A stretch of 5,420 nucleotides of DNA from Chloroflexota bacterium (GTDB lineage Bacteria; Chloroflexota; Dehalococcoidia; SZUA-161). The stretch's first letter is position 1, and each line of letters starts with the position of its first letter. Position numbers and translations under genes: made by a program. A model generated the notes under the pieces. The model made no database searches, was not told the DNA's origin, and saw nothing but the letters and a program-made list of their open reading frames with translations. Where the stretch lies: positions 1-5,420 of the forward strand of contig QIGA01000231.1 of the NCBI GenBank assembly GCA_003229915.1. The letters are read 5' to 3'. Below are positions 5,378-5,420 of this stretch, in pieces.

Positions 5378-5420
5378 ATGACGGACGCTTACGAGCATAG
5401 CGAGAGCATACTAGCCCATA
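5378..5420 (+). CDS. Possible start of a divergent gene running off the right edge
   Basis: ATG at 5378 opens a frame of 14 codons (MTDAYEHSESILAH) that reaches the window end without a stop. GGGGG at 5368-5372 sits five bases upstream as a possible ribosome binding site. The same frame is open back to 5231, but without another ATG. A gene divergent from the flavoenzyme would be a common layout. Fourteen codons are too few to recognise a protein or exclude chance, and a 33-codon minus-strand frame (5398-5297) competes for the same bases. Confidence 0.2.
   Translation, partial: MTDAYEHSESILAH

Noticed and set aside
1..5420. CRISPR array, tRNA, rRNA, insertion sequence or integrase
   Set aside because: No regularly spaced repeats, cloverleaf-like sequence, transposase or recombinase motif, or terminal inverted repeats were seen on either strand.

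Overview
The window looks like bacterial chromosome with three blocks. A housekeeping gene on the left edge and a flavoenzyme operon on the right lie on the minus strand. Between them is a two-gene plus-strand cassette of uncharacterised proteins. Three 60-base stretches counted by hand give about 65% G+C in the left gene (841-900), 43% in the middle cassette (1741-1800) and 63% in the right operon (3601-3660). The middle block therefore reads as a compositional island, probably acquired horizontally. An anaerobic bacterium is likely, because the right-hand enzyme is a multi-cofactor FMN/4Fe-4S/FAD reductase of the 2,4-dienoyl-CoA reductase and trimethylamine dehydrogenase group. Such enzymes are abundant in Chloroflexota (Dehalococcoidia), sulfate reducers and syntrophs. 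The phylum cannot be fixed from this window; a Dehalococcoidia-like origin is only a guess.

Positions 1-1096 (minus) hold most of radA, the recombination and branch-migration ATPase, with its C-terminus cut off by the window edge. Positions 1097-1216 are a divergent intergenic region. It contains the radA ribosome binding site, a 13-bp inverted repeat, and a strong sigma70-type promoter that reads rightward and appears to start transcription exactly at the GTG codon of the next gene. That arrangement implies a leaderless mRNA.

Positions 1217-2607 (plus) hold the cassette: a 168-residue His/Asn-motif protein resembling DUF6978, then a 294-residue protein with a DUF1828-like N-terminus. The two genes overlap by one base (TAATG), so they are translationally coupled and probably act together. 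Their function is unknown; a defence, toxin-antitoxin or stress role is inference only.

Positions 2608-2753 separate this cassette from the convergent right-hand operon and contain one modest hairpin. Positions 2754-5244 (minus) encode a 663-residue FMN/Fe-S/FAD oxidoreductase followed 13 bases later by a 161-residue vicinal-oxygen-chelate protein of the methylmalonyl-CoA epimerase/glyoxalase type. The stop codon of the first overlaps the Shine-Dalgarno sequence of the second. The pair probably works on one substrate, perhaps an unsaturated acyl-CoA or other enoate. The flavoenzyme departs from textbook family residues at its catalytic Tyr position (Asn) and in its second dinucleotide-binding motif (Glu for Gly).

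Positions 5245-5420 are the upstream region of that operon. They hold a clear ribosome binding site, a weak candidate promoter, a small hairpin and a possible start of a rightward gene that runs off the edge.
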